Shown here in pieces: positions 49,234-58,361 of a stretch of 64,000 bases of DNA. This DNA comes from Actinokineospora terrae (GTDB lineage Bacteria > Actinomycetota > Actinomycetes > Mycobacteriales > Pseudonocardiaceae). Position numbers and translations under genes: made by a program. The stretch lies in assembly GCF_900111175.1 (NCBI RefSeq), contig NZ_FOGI01000002.1:294022-358021 (forward strand). The letters run 5' to 3'. Under the pieces are notes generated by a model that was not told the origin of the DNA, searched no databases, and was given only the letters and a program-made list of their open reading frames with translations. Numbering within the stretch: the first letter of the stretch is position 1; each line of letters opens with the position of its first letter.

Positions 49234-52200
49234 CTACCCCGTGAACCACTTCCACAGGTCGCCGACGAGCTCCCAGACGCTGAGGACGTCGGAGACCTGC
49301 TTGAGCGCGAGGAAGGCGAACAGGGCGATGCTCAGCTTGCGGGCGGTCCGCTTGAGCACGTACCGCACGCCTTCCTTGAGCTCGGGGTCCTCGCCGTCGC
49401 CCACCGAGGACATGGCCGCGCCGCTGACGCCGAGGACGGCGGCGGCGCTGCGCAGGAAGACGGCGGCGAAGTCGACCAGGACGACGGCGAGGGTCGTGCA
49501 GGTCAGCGCGAGCAGGACCGGCGTGAGACCCGCGGGTGGCACGAGACCGGGTGTGCCCGCCAGGGCGACCAGGGGCACGCCGGTGATCACGGCGGCGAGG
49601 GCGATCTCGCGCAGCCGGATCCGGCGGCGCAGCAGGCGCAGGCGGGTGTCGAGGGTGGGGGCGGCGCGGGTGGGCAGGTACTCCTGGTCGGCCGCGCGCA
49701 TGCGGCGTTGCCAGTGCTCGAGGCCGGTGGCGGACTTGGCGACGGCCATCGCGAACACGACGAGCACCACGGCGTAGACCACGACCCGCACCGCGGCGGC
49801 CGCGGCGGGCTCCACCCCGTCGAACGCCCAGCCGGTCAGCCAGGCGGCGGCGAGGGCGGGCCCGTACGCCTGCCAGGTCAGCCGGATCGCGACCCGGCGC
49901 TCGGTGCGGACCACGTCGCCCTGCTCACCGTCGACCACGAGCGACTTCACCCGCACCCCGTCGCGCCGCACCCGGGTGGTGACGACCTGGAGCAGCACCG
50001 ACACCGCGGTCACCGCGGGCACCACCAGGGCGCCGCCGGGTCCGGAGAGGTACGCCGGGACGGTGGTGGCGACGCAGATCGCGACGATGCCCGCGAGCAC
50101 CCGCAACTGGATCATGTTCTCGGCGAGCCAGGCCAGGTTCCGCAGCGTCACCGCGGCGAACCCGGTGGCGAGCACCACGCCCACGGCGGACAACGGGCCG
50201 TCGACCCGCCAGAACGTCCACGCCTCGACGAGCACGAGCAGCACGATGAAGGTCGCGCGCTCGATGCCGTGCTGGCCGCGCAGGCTCTCGACCCCGTGCA
50301 AGGTCCACGGGAGGACCACGGCCAGCACCATCGGGATGATGGCGACACCGAGGGCGTTGCCTTCGGCGAGCAGCCCGCCGGTGAGGAGTCGGTCCAGCAG
50401 GTCCAGGCCCGCGGGCAACGCCACCGGTTCCGCGATGGTGAACGCGCTCAGCACGCCGGACAGGGCTAACACGCCGAAGGCCGCGGCCAACCCCATGACG
50501 CCCTTGGTGCTGGTGAAGCGGGAGGCGAACCTGCGCAGCGCCGCGGTCGCCGAGGCGCGCAACCCCCGTGGACGGCGCGCGGCGAGTCCCCGCTCGAAGA
50601 GGAAGTCCAGGAACTCGCGGACGCACCGGTCGAGCGCGCGCCTGCGCCAGGGGGCGAGCTTGCGGCGTTGCTCGCTGTGCACCCACCTGTCCACCGCGGT
50701 GCGGACCCTGGCCGGGTCGCCCAGCGTCTCCAGCGGGCACTCGTCGAGGATGGCGTCGAGCGCGGGCAGCAGCTGCTCGCGCGGCGGGACCCGGTCCCCC
50801 TCCCTGGCGACCAGCGCGTCCACGAAGTACAGGACCACCCCGGCCCGGTCGACCGGCACCGCGTCCGACCGCGGCGTCGTGGCCCCGGTCGGGGGTGGGG
50901 CCACCCGCCAGCCCGGGTCGGGACGTGGTGCCGGTGTGTCGACCGGGTGCTCCCGGCCAGCGAACAGGTCGTCCAGGCCGTCCGGGTCGCCCGCGCGCAG
51001 CAGGTTGCGGTACACCTGCTCGATCAGCCTGCCCTCGGCCTCGACCGCGGCGTCCTGGCGGGCCTCCCGGTAGGCGTACTCGTTCTTGGCCTGCGACAGG
51101 TGCCGGTTGCGCACCTGGTGGATCCGCCGCAGGGCGTCCGACAGGTAGGACTCGGGCACCGCGGCGATCGACTCGTACGCGATCGACCGCGTCGTGCGCC
51201 GGGGCGCGGCCGCGGTCGCCACCCGCGCCAGGAACTCCTCGGTGTCGGCCCAGTCGCCGACCGCCTGCTCGGGGGTGGCCGCCCGCATGGCGTTACCGGC
51301 CCGCACGAACAGCTCCCTGGTCTCAGCCAGCCACTCGTCGTAGGACTCGGCGGGAGGTAGAGGCTCGACGTCCTCGGTCCGGGCCGGTGCTTCCGGGTTG
51401 TCAGGTCCACCAGCGGGGTCCACGAGGACGGAGCACCCGGCGTCGGTTCCCTGTTCGGCGGCCGCGGGCTCGATCGCGGCGACCGCCGGGGAGTGGTCGA
51501 GCGGTAGCGGCCACTGCTCGTCGGCCTCGTGCCACCGCGGCGTCGCGGCCCGGATCACCGCGGACAGGTCCGGGCCGTCGAGATCGCGCAGGTACAGGAG
51601 GACGAAACGGAGGTAGAACTCCACGAACCAGGGGACCCACACGGCCGGGGCGTTCGCCGTGGTCCACTCCGTCCAGGCGTCGGCGGCGTCGCGCAGGAGC
51701 GACCACTCCACGGCTCGCGTCCCGAGTGGACCGAATCGGCTCTCGACAGCGGCCTCGCGCGAGGCGTAGTAGGCGAGCGCCTGTTCGCGGTAGACCTCGT
51801 GCGCCCGCGCCCTTCCCGGCTCGTCCCACCCCGCCGCGGGACGGGTGACGACGTCGGCCGGGATCCGAACGGGGTACCACCGGCGCAGGCGAGCCCAACC
51901 GTCCGGTGTGGGGTCGTCCAACGCGGAGTCGACCAGGCGGGCGGTCATCGCCACCAGCATCCGCCGCACGCGCGGTCCGATGACCCGCCTGACCTCACCT
52001 CCCTGGAACCGGTCCCGTTCCCGGCACACGGACTCGTTGCGCGCCAAAGGTTCCACGAGCAGATCCGCGAGCCCGCGTTCGACGCGGCGCAGGGCCTCGT
52101 CGCGTTCCTGGCCGGTGAGCGACACCTCGACCGCGGGCGCGGCGTCCGGCACCCCGGTGAGCGTCGCGACGAGCTGGGCGACGGACCTGGCCTGCTCGGC

Positions 52201-54192
52201 GCTCAGCACGCCGTCGCCGAACTGGGGCACCAGCCGCTCCGCGACGGCCGAGGTGAGCGCGGCGACGAAGTCCGTGCCCACCTGGGTGGGGGTGCCGCTG
52301 GATTGCAGGTTCCGGTACCAGCGGCTGATGAACAGGTGCCCGTCCGCGTCGGCGCGGCTGCGGTTGACCTTGAACGCGAACTCCTGCAGCCGGGCCCGGC
52401 GGCGCACCCGCTGCAGGGACGCGAGGCCCCTGGTGATGTGGGGCCCGGTCAGGCCGGTGTCGCCCGCGCCGTCCCACACCGAGCGCAGCGGGATCGACAG
52501 CGACCGCATCAGCGGGTCCTCGAGAGAGTTGACGAAGTACGCGCTGTACTCATCCCCGCTCCGCCCGACCCGACCCAGCATCTGCCGGTCGACGCGCCGC
52601 TCGACCGCGTGCCCGACCATGATCAGCAGCACCCCGCCGCCCCGGCGGGCCGCCTCGTCGAGCCGGATGTCCACGCCGCGGCCCGCGGCCCTGGTGGACA
52701 CGACCGCGACCCCGGGGCGGCCCGCGTCGGCGAACATGCGCTCACCGGCCACGGTCTCCGCGGTGGCGTAGCGGACCTCGACCCCGGCGGGCGCGGTGGC
52801 GGCGAGCTCGGCGGCGATGAGGGCGGCGTCCTTGGTGGAGCCGGTCAGCACCAGGACGGGCCGGGTCGGCACGTGCTCCCGCGCCGTCCGCACGACGTGG
52901 GCGGCCGCGGTGGCCGCGGTCGGGAAGTACCGGTCGGGCAGGTCGCGCTGCCTGCGCGGCACCCTCGGCTCGATGGCGACCACCGGGATGGACAGCATCA
53001 GCAGGTACTCCAGCGCCTCGCCGATCAGCGTCCCGGACGCGCCCGCCACGTGCGGGCCGCGGGCGAGCACGTCGATGCCGTCGACGATGTGCATGGTCCT
53101 GGTCGTGGCCCGCGGCAGGACTCCGAGGTGCTTGGCCAGCGGCGCGGCCCAGCCGGGGGCGGAGAACAGCACCGGCCACCCGCTGCCCGCGTCCAGCGGT
53201 TCCAGCGCCCCGTCGTTGACCTGGTAGTCGTGCCCCTCGACGGCCAGGTGCAGCGCGGCGTAGGCGAGTTCGACATCGCGCAGCAGGACCAGCGGCCCCT
53301 CGTCGGCCGCTGACGGGCTGACCTGGCGGTCGACCTCGATCTCGCCCGCCGGGGTGAGCACCGCCTGCACCTCGCCGGGGGTGACCTCGACGTGCTCCGG
53401 GCGCAGCCGGGCGGCCACGTCGAGGGCGATCCGCCAGTCCTTCAGGTGCGGGGCGACGGTGCGGGTCTTGCTCGCCTGGCAGCTCGCCTTCTCCAGCAGG
53501 ACCGAGTCGGCCTCGTCGAGCAGCACGGCCGCGTCGGTGGTGTCCCGGTCGCGGGAGAGCGCGGCCATGTCCGACTCCATGACCGTGAACAGGTACATCT
53601 CGGTGGTGGTGTAGACGACCGAGGCGTCCCAGCCCGGCCAGTCCTCGGTCGGGTAGCGCTCGGGCAGGACGAGGCCGGTGCTGACGCCGAGCGCGCCGAG
53701 GTAGCTGCCGCACGCCGCGGCGTCGCGGGCGGCCAGGTAGGGGTTGGCGGTGATGATCACGACCTGCCGGTGCTCGCGCAACAGCGCCACCGCGGCGAAC
53801 ATCAGCGCGAAGGTCTTGCCCTCGCCGGTGTCCATCTGCACCAGCGCGCCACCGACCAGGTACAGCGCGGCCAGCACCTGCTGCTCGTGCGGTTGCGCGC
53901 CGCGTTCCAGTGGGGCGGGCGGGAAGCGGGTGAAGCACTCGCACGCCAGCGCGACGGCCTCGACCTCCGCCTCGCCCACCTCGTAGCCCATCAGCCGGGT
54001 GACGTCGAGGTCGTCGGCGACCCCGCGGCCGACCTTCGGGGTGTCCAGCATCGCCCGGACCGCGCCGATCACCTTGTCGTCGGGCAGTTCCGCGTACCCC
54101 TCGCGCAGTTCCCGCACCCGGCGGACGGACGCGCCGATCTTCCGGTAGACGACCGAGGCCACCAGCCGGGTGACCAACCCCTCTGCCTTCAC
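49234..54192 (-). CDS. SecA-like ATPase fused to a multi-spanning membrane domain
   Basis: A 1652-residue protein. Residues 1-600 follow SecA: Walker A QMDTGEGKT (119-127), LLDEADSVLLEK near 226, a preprotein-binding-like region (about 260-340, ending VEGHDYQVNDGALEPLDAGS), GASGTLIGE, VSTRAAGRGVDI (498-509) and MLGRVGRSGDE (538-548). The middle (about 600-1230) is helical, with no SecA zinc tail recognised. The last 420 residues hold about ten hydrophobic helices, e.g. LGVAIIPMVLAVVLPW, LAGIVAICVATTVPAYL and LTPVLLALTCTTLAVVLVDF. Ordinary SecA has about 900 residues and no such domain. A membrane-tethered accessory translocase is inferred. The start GTG 54192 fits SecA-like N-termini; the frame stays open upstream. 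Confidence 0.8.
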   Translation of the reverse strand: MKAEGLVTRLVASVVYRKIGASVRRVRELREGYAELPDDKVIGAVRAMLDTPKVGRGVADDLDVTRLMGYEVGEAEVEAVALACECFTRFPPAPLERGAQPHEQQVLAALYLVGGALVQMDTGEGKTFALMFAAVALLREHRQVVIITANPYLAARDAAACGSYLGALGVSTGLVLPERYPTEDWPGWDASVVYTTTEMYLFTVMESDMAALSRDRDTTDAAVLLDEADSVLLEKASCQASKTRTVAPHLKDWRIALDVAARLRPEHVEVTPGEVQAVLTPAGEIEVDRQVSPSAADEGPLVLLRDVELAYAALHLAVEGHDYQVNDGALEPLDAGSGWPVLFSAPGWAAPLAKHLGVLPRATTRTMHIVDGIDVLARGPHVAGASGTLIGEALEYLLMLSIPVVAIEPRVPRRQRDLPDRYFPTAATAAAHVVRTAREHVPTRPVLVLTGSTKDAALIAAELAATAPAGVEVRYATAETVAGERMFADAGRPGVAVVSTRAAGRGVDIRLDEAARRGGGVLLIMVGHAVERRVDRQMLGRVGRSGDEYSAYFVNSLEDPLMRSLSIPLRSVWDGAGDTGLTGPHITRGLASLQRVRRRARLQEFAFKVNRSRADADGHLFISRWYRNLQSSGTPTQVGTDFVAALTSAVAERLVPQFGDGVLSAEQARSVAQLVATLTGVPDAAPAVEVSLTGQERDEALRRVERGLADLLVEPLARNESVCRERDRFQGGEVRRVIGPRVRRMLVAMTARLVDSALDDPTPDGWARLRRWYPVRIPADVVTRPAAGWDEPGRARAHEVYREQALAYYASREAAVESRFGPLGTRAVEWSLLRDAADAWTEWTTANAPAVWVPWFVEFYLRFVLLYLRDLDGPDLSAVIRAATPRWHEADEQWPLPLDHSPAVAAIEPAAAEQGTDAGCSVLVDPAGGPDNPEAPARTEDVEPLPPAESYDEWLAETRELFVRAGNAMRAATPEQAVGDWADTEEFLARVATAAAPRRTTRSIAYESIAAVPESYLSDALRRIHQVRNRHLSQAKNEYAYREARQDAAVEAEGRLIEQVYRNLLRAGDPDGLDDLFAGREHPVDTPAPRPDPGWRVAPPPTGATTPRSDAVPVDRAGVVLYFVDALVAREGDRVPPREQLLPALDAILDECPLETLGDPARVRTAVDRWVHSEQRRKLAPWRRRALDRCVREFLDFLFERGLAARRPRGLRASATAALRRFASRFTSTKGVMGLAAAFGVLALSGVLSAFTIAEPVALPAGLDLLDRLLTGGLLAEGNALGVAIIPMVLAVVLPWTLHGVESLRGQHGIERATFIVLLVLVEAWTFWRVDGPLSAVGVVLATGFAAVTLRNLAWLAENMIQLRVLAGIVAICVATTVPAYLSGPGGALVVPAVTAVSVLLQVVTTRVRRDGVRVKSLVVDGEQGDVVRTERRVAIRLTWQAYGPALAAAWLTGWAFDGVEPAAAAAVRVVVYAVVLVVFAMAVAKSATGLEHWQRRMRAADQEYLPTRAAPTLDTRLRLLRRRIRLREIALAAVITGVPLVALAGTPGLVPPAGLTPVLLALTCTTLAVVLVDFAAVFLRSAAAVLGVSGAAMSSVGDGEDPELKEGVRYVLKRTARKLSIALFAFLALKQVSDVLSVWELVGDLWKWFTG

Positions 54193-54414
54193 AACCAGGA
54201 ACGTCGGCGCGCTCGCGCTCGCGTTACCCGGTGTCCGGTATCCGCGCGCGCGATTCCGCGACCATTCGGTCCGCCCGAAGTCCTTCTCGGATCGGGAATC
54301 GGAAGCACTTTTCGAATTCCGCTGTTTCCGGCGTCGGCGGATTCCGGTGGCGGTCGGGACACGCCTTCGGCGCTGCCGGGGATGGCACCCGTGCTGCCGT
54401 AGCATCCGGTCACC

Positions 54415-54993
54415 ATGAGTGAGACCTCGGTGCGGAACCGGCAGTGGATCTTGCCTGCCGCGGTGGCGGTGGTGGTGGTCGCGGCCGTCGTGGTCGGGCG
54501 GCGGCGACCGGGTGGGTACGTCGTGCTGGGGTGGTTGGACCAGCCGGTGCTGTTCGGGACTATCGCGATCGCGATGGTGGCGTTCGTGTGCTGGTTGGTG
54601 GTCGACCACAACGCCTGGCGGCCGTTCCTGATCGGCGCGTTCTCGGCGCTCGCGCTCTGCTGGGCGGCCTTCGGCGCGCTCGTCGCCTCCATGACCGTCG
54701 CGCCCGTCGAACAGTCCCGGCACGCCTCTCCCAACGGCGAACGGGAAGTCGTCGTCTCCCAGGGCTACACCGGGATGACCCCGTCGTGGCAACTCCGCGT
54801 GACCACCGGGAGCTGGCCCACTGCCCGCTCGTGGGACCTCGGCTGCGTCAACTCCGACACCGCCACCCTCAACGGTGTGCGGTGGACCGGCGCCGACACC
54901 GTCCGCGTCCTCGTCTCCCGCCCCGACGACATCGACATCACCCTCGACCCCGCGACCGCCCGCCCCACCACCCCGCTCACCCTGGGCTGCTGA
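54415..54993 (+). CDS. Small membrane protein divergent from the SecA-like gene
   Basis: A 192-residue protein with three N-terminal membrane helices (WILPAAVAVVVVAAVVVG, PVLFGTIAIAMVAFVCWL, FSALALCWAAFGALVASM) and a C-terminal extracytoplasmic beta domain with two Cys (LGCVNSD, TLGC). TAGCAT at 54400-54405 lies 9 bases before ATG 54415 and no ribosome site is visible, which suggests a leaderless message. The function is unknown. The 222-base gap to the SecA-like gene suggests possible co-regulation. Confidence 0.68.
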   Translation: MSETSVRNRQWILPAAVAVVVVAAVVVGRRRPGGYVVLGWLDQPVLFGTIAIAMVAFVCWLVVDHNAWRPFLIGAFSALALCWAAFGALVASMTVAPVEQSRHASPNGEREVVVSQGYTGMTPSWQLRVTTGSWPTARSWDLGCVNSDTATLNGVRWTGADTVRVLVSRPDDIDITLDPATARPTTPLTLGC

Positions 54994-54997
54994 CCGG

Positions 54998-55705
54998 TCA
55001 GGCGCCCAGGTACGCCGTGCGGATGGCGGGGTTGTCGATGAGGGCGGCGGCCGGGCCGGAGAGCGCGATGTGGCCGGTGTTGAGGACGTAGCCGCGGTGG
55101 GCGATGGAGAGGGCCAGCTCGGCGTTCTGCTCGACCATGAGCACGGCGAGGCCGCGGTCGCGGTTGAGGGCGGCGATGAGGTCGAGGACGCGGTCGACGA
55201 AGATCGGGGCCAGGCCCATGGTGGGCTCGTCCATGCAGATCAGCGTCGGGGCGCTCATCAGGGCGCGGCCGAAGGCCAGCATCTGCTGCTCGCCGCCGGA
55301 GAGCGTCCCCGCGGGTTGGCGGCGGCGTTCGGCCAGACGCGGGAACGACTCGTACACCGACGCCAGTTCGGCCCTGACCCCGCTGCGGCGGGTGAACGCG
55401 CCGGTCAGCAGGTTGTCCTCCACCGACATCTCCGGGAACACCCGCCGCGCCTCCGGGACCGAGGCCAGCCCGCGCCGGATCCGCCCGGCGGGCGCCAGCC
55501 TGCTCACCCGCTCCCCCGCCAGCCGCACCTCCCCGGTGCGCGGCGTGGTCAACCCCAGGATCGTCTTCATCGTCGTGGACTTCCCGGAGGCGTTCCCGCC
55601 GAGCAGGCACACGATCTCACCCGGCTCCACCACCAGGCTCACGTCGTACAGCGCCTGCGTCTGACCGTAGAACACCGACACCGAGTCCAGTTCCAGCAGG
55701 CTCAT
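54998..55705 (-). CDS. livF: Branched-chain amino acid-type ABC transporter ATPase
   Basis: A 235-residue LivF-type ATPase: Walker A LLGGNASGKSTT (unusual Ala-Ser for the common Gly-Ala), Q-loop before PEARRVFPEMSVEDNLL, signature LSGGEQQMLAFGRAL, Walker B LICMDEPTMGLAP and the switch His in LMVEQNAELAL. It powers uptake together with LivG, the fused permease and the binding protein. Its ATG overlaps the LivG stop (ATGA). It ends 4 bases from the convergent membrane-protein gene. Confidence 0.9.
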   Translation of the reverse strand: MSLLELDSVSVFYGQTQALYDVSLVVEPGEIVCLLGGNASGKSTTMKTILGLTTPRTGEVRLAGERVSRLAPAGRIRRGLASVPEARRVFPEMSVEDNLLTGAFTRRSGVRAELASVYESFPRLAERRRQPAGTLSGGEQQMLAFGRALMSAPTLICMDEPTMGLAPIFVDRVLDLIAALNRDRGLAVLMVEQNAELALSIAHRGYVLNTGHIALSGPAAALIDNPAIRTAYLGA

Positions 55706-56544
55706 GGGCGCGCCACCGTTCGTCGTTTGCCGAGGTAGGCCTCGATGACCCGGGGGTCGGTGCGGACCTCGTCCGGCGTGCCCGCGGCGATCACCGCGCC
55801 CGCGTCGAGCACCAGCACCCGGTCCGAGAGCCGCATCACGAGGTCGATCTTGTGCTCCACCAGCAGGATCGTCTGCCCGGTCGCCTTCAGCGCCAGCAGC
55901 TGCTCCAGCACCTCCGCCGTCTCCGCCGGGTTCATCCCGGCCGTCGGCTCGTCGAGCACCAGCAGCGCCGGGCTCGCGGCCAGGGCGCGGGCGATCTCCG
56001 TCCGGCGCCGGTTCGCGTACGACAAGGTGTGTGCCGCGTCGGAGGCGCGTGGGGTCAGCCGGTCGCCGAACCGGTCGAGCTGCGCCGAGACCTCGGCCTG
56101 GCGCTCGGCCGACTCCCGTCGCACCGAGGGCGGCTCGACCAGTGCCACCGCCGTCTCGGCGAGCAACGACGCCCACCGCAAGACGGGCACGTTCCGCCAC
56201 CGCGCCAACGGTCGGGCGGCCTCCAGCGTCGACGTCAGTCCAATCAGGACATTCTCCGCGACCGACAGGTTGCCGAACACCCGCCCGTTCTGGAACGTGC
56301 GGGACAACCCGGCCTCGGCCAGGCGCTCGGGTCGCCACCCGGTGACATCGCGTCCCAGGAACCCGACCCGACCGGAGTCGGGCCGCAGGACGCCACTGAC
56401 CAGGTTGAGCGCGGTCGTCTTGCCGGACCCGTTCGGCCCGATGACGCTCACCACCTCGCCCTGCCCGACCGTGAACGACACCCCGTCGACCGCGCGCAGC
56501 CCGGCGAACGAGCGCCGCAGCCCGGTGACCTCCAGGACCGTCAT
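55702..56544 (-). CDS. livG: Branched-chain amino acid-type ABC transporter ATPase
   Basis: A 280-residue LivG-type ATPase with Walker A VIGPNGSGKTTALN, the LivG-specific LAEAGLSRTFQNGRVFGNLSV Q-loop region, Walker B LLVLDEPTAGMNPAE and a C-terminal RTDPRVIEAYLG tail. The signature reads LSYANRRRTEIARAL instead of the usual LSYGQQRRLEIARAL, a moderately unusual form. A 25-residue insertion-like helix lies at about 105-130. Both ends overlap neighbouring genes by four bases. Confidence 0.9.
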   Translation of the reverse strand: MTVLEVTGLRRSFAGLRAVDGVSFTVGQGEVVSVIGPNGSGKTTALNLVSGVLRPDSGRVGFLGRDVTGWRPERLAEAGLSRTFQNGRVFGNLSVAENVLIGLTSTLEAARPLARWRNVPVLRWASLLAETAVALVEPPSVRRESAERQAEVSAQLDRFGDRLTPRASDAAHTLSYANRRRTEIARALAASPALLVLDEPTAGMNPAETAEVLEQLLALKATGQTILLVEHKIDLVMRLSDRVLVLDAGAVIAAGTPDEVRTDPRVIEAYLGKRRTVARP

Positions 56545-58361
56545 CGCGCCACCTTCCCCATCAGGCCCTGCGGGCGGAACAGCACCACGGCGAGCAGCAG
56601 CAGGCCGTAGGTGAGCATCCGGGTCTCCTCCAGCATCCGCAGCGCCTCCGGCAGCCCGACCAGCACGATCGCGCCGACCACCGCCCCGAGCGGCGAGTTC
56701 AGCCCGCCGAGCACCACGATCGTCAGCGCCAGCAGCGACACCGAGATGCCGAACACGCTGGGGTCGATGTAGCCGTACTGCTGCGCGAACAACGCGCCAC
56801 CGATCCCGGCGACGAACCCGCCGATGCCGAACGCGAGCGACTTGTAGTCCGCCGCCGCGATGCCGCTGGAGCGCGCCGCGACCTCGTCCTCGCGCACCGC
56901 CGACCAGATCCGGCCGAGGGTGGACCGCCGCAGCCGCACGACCAGCAGCAGCACCACCAGCAGGATGGTCAGGTCCAGGAAGTACACCGCTAGCGGCGCG
57001 CTCACCTCGGCCCCGAACAGCGACGGCGGCGGGATGGCCGACACCCCGGACGGCCCGTTGGTCAGCCAGTCGAAGTTCACCGCCGCCGCGGCCACCAGCA
57101 GCCCGGTCGCGAGGGTCGCGATGGACACGTAGTGCCCACGCAGCCGCCACGACGGTGACACCAACACCACGCTCAGCACCGCGGCCACCACACCCGCGAC
57201 AGGCAGGCTCAACCAGAAGTCCATCCCGGTAGCGGTAGTCAGCAGCGCAGAGGTGTAAGCGCCGATGGCGAGCGGAGCGGCCTGTCCGAGCGAGATCTGC
57301 CCTGCCTGCCCGGACACCAGCGTCAGAGACAACGCCAGGATCGCGTAGACGACGACCTGTACGCCGATCTGCACCGTGTAGTCGTCCAACGCCACCGCGG
57401 GCACCACATACGCCGCCACAGCCGCCACCGCGACCTGCCACGGCTTGAGCCGGACGGTGCGCGCGGCACCGAAGAACGTCCCCGTCATCGGCTCCGCCGC
57501 CAGCGGTGTCCGCTTGCCGAACAGCCCGGACGGCCGCACCCACAGCACGAGCAGCAGCACGGCGAACGTGATCAGCGTCCGCGCGTTCCCGCCCCACCAC
57601 GACACCCCGAACGCCTCCACGACGCCGAGCAACAATCCGCCCGCGACCGCGCCGGGAAGGCTGCCCAACCCGCCGAGGGTGGCGGCGGCGAACGCCGACA
57701 TCCCCACCGTCGACCCGACCGTCGGCGAGATGTTGTTCAGGTACATCCCGCCCAGCACGCCCGCGACGCCGCCGAGCACGGAGGCGACCACGAACGCGAG
57801 GTTCTGCACGCGGGCCAGCGGGATGCCCATCTGCGCCGCCGCGTCCCGGTCCTGCGCCACCGCCCGGATCGCCCGACCGTAGCGGGTGGCGCGCAGGAAC
57901 CAGCCGAGCAGCAGCATCAACCCGATCGCGACCACCAGGATCGTCACGTCGAGGGTGCCGAAGCGCAGTCCGCCCAGGCCGAGGTTGTCGGTGGCCAGCA
58001 GCGCCGGGAACCGCCGCGTCTCCGGGCCGAAGACCAGTTGCGCGCCGTTGTCCACCACGACCGACACCGCGAAGGTGGACAGCAGCGCCGCGATCGGCGG
58101 CGCCTTCGCCAGCGGGGTCACCGCGACCAGGTTGATCACCAACCCGAGCAGGCCGGTGACCGCCACGACCCCGAGCAGCACCGTCCACAACGGCCAGTCG
58201 AGGTCGACGGAGAACCACCAGCCGGACATGGCGCCGACCGCGAACACCGAGGCGTGCGCGAAGTTGATGACGTTCGCCACGCCGAAGATCAGCGACAGCC
58301 CGAGCGCCAGCAGCGCGTACGAACTGCCGTTGACCAGGCCTGCCAGGGCGGTGTCGAGCAC
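56541..58361 (-). CDS. Fused LivH-LivM permease
   Basis: A 606-residue membrane protein that joins the two permeases of a Liv-type system. Residues 1-290 match LivH (LVNGSSYALLALGLSLIFGV, then AVAQDRDAAAQMGIPLARVQ). Residues 300-606 match LivM (YAILALSLTLVSGQAGQISL, AVREDEVAARSSGIAAADYK, TIVVLGGLNSPLGAVVGA). The usual separate genes are fused with a short linker near ..GKRTPLAAEPMTG. It should form the channel as a single chain. The GTG start directly follows the TAA of the binding-protein gene. Confidence 0.9.
   Translation of the reverse strand: MLDTALAGLVNGSSYALLALGLSLIFGVANVINFAHASVFAVGAMSGWWFSVDLDWPLWTVLLGVVAVTGLLGLVINLVAVTPLAKAPPIAALLSTFAVSVVVDNGAQLVFGPETRRFPALLATDNLGLGGLRFGTLDVTILVVAIGLMLLLGWFLRATRYGRAIRAVAQDRDAAAQMGIPLARVQNLAFVVASVLGGVAGVLGGMYLNNISPTVGSTVGMSAFAAATLGGLGSLPGAVAGGLLLGVVEAFGVSWWGGNARTLITFAVLLLVLWVRPSGLFGKRTPLAAEPMTGTFFGAARTVRLKPWQVAVAAVAAYVVPAVALDDYTVQIGVQVVVYAILALSLTLVSGQAGQISLGQAAPLAIGAYTSALLTTATGMDFWLSLPVAGVVAAVLSVVLVSPSWRLRGHYVSIATLATGLLVAAAAVNFDWLTNGPSGVSAIPPPSLFGAEVSAPLAVYFLDLTILLVVLLLVVRLRRSTLGRIWSAVREDEVAARSSGIAAADYKSLAFGIGGFVAGIGGALFAQQYGYIDPSVFGISVSLLALTIVVLGGLNSPLGAVVGAIVLVGLPEALRMLEETRMLTYGLLLLAVVLFRPQGLMGKVAR

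Noticed and set aside
49234-54792. SecA-like protein extended to 1852 residues
   Set aside because: The extra 200 residues overlap the divergent membrane-protein gene and are Arg/His-rich shadow sequence. GTG 54192 fits the SecA-like start.
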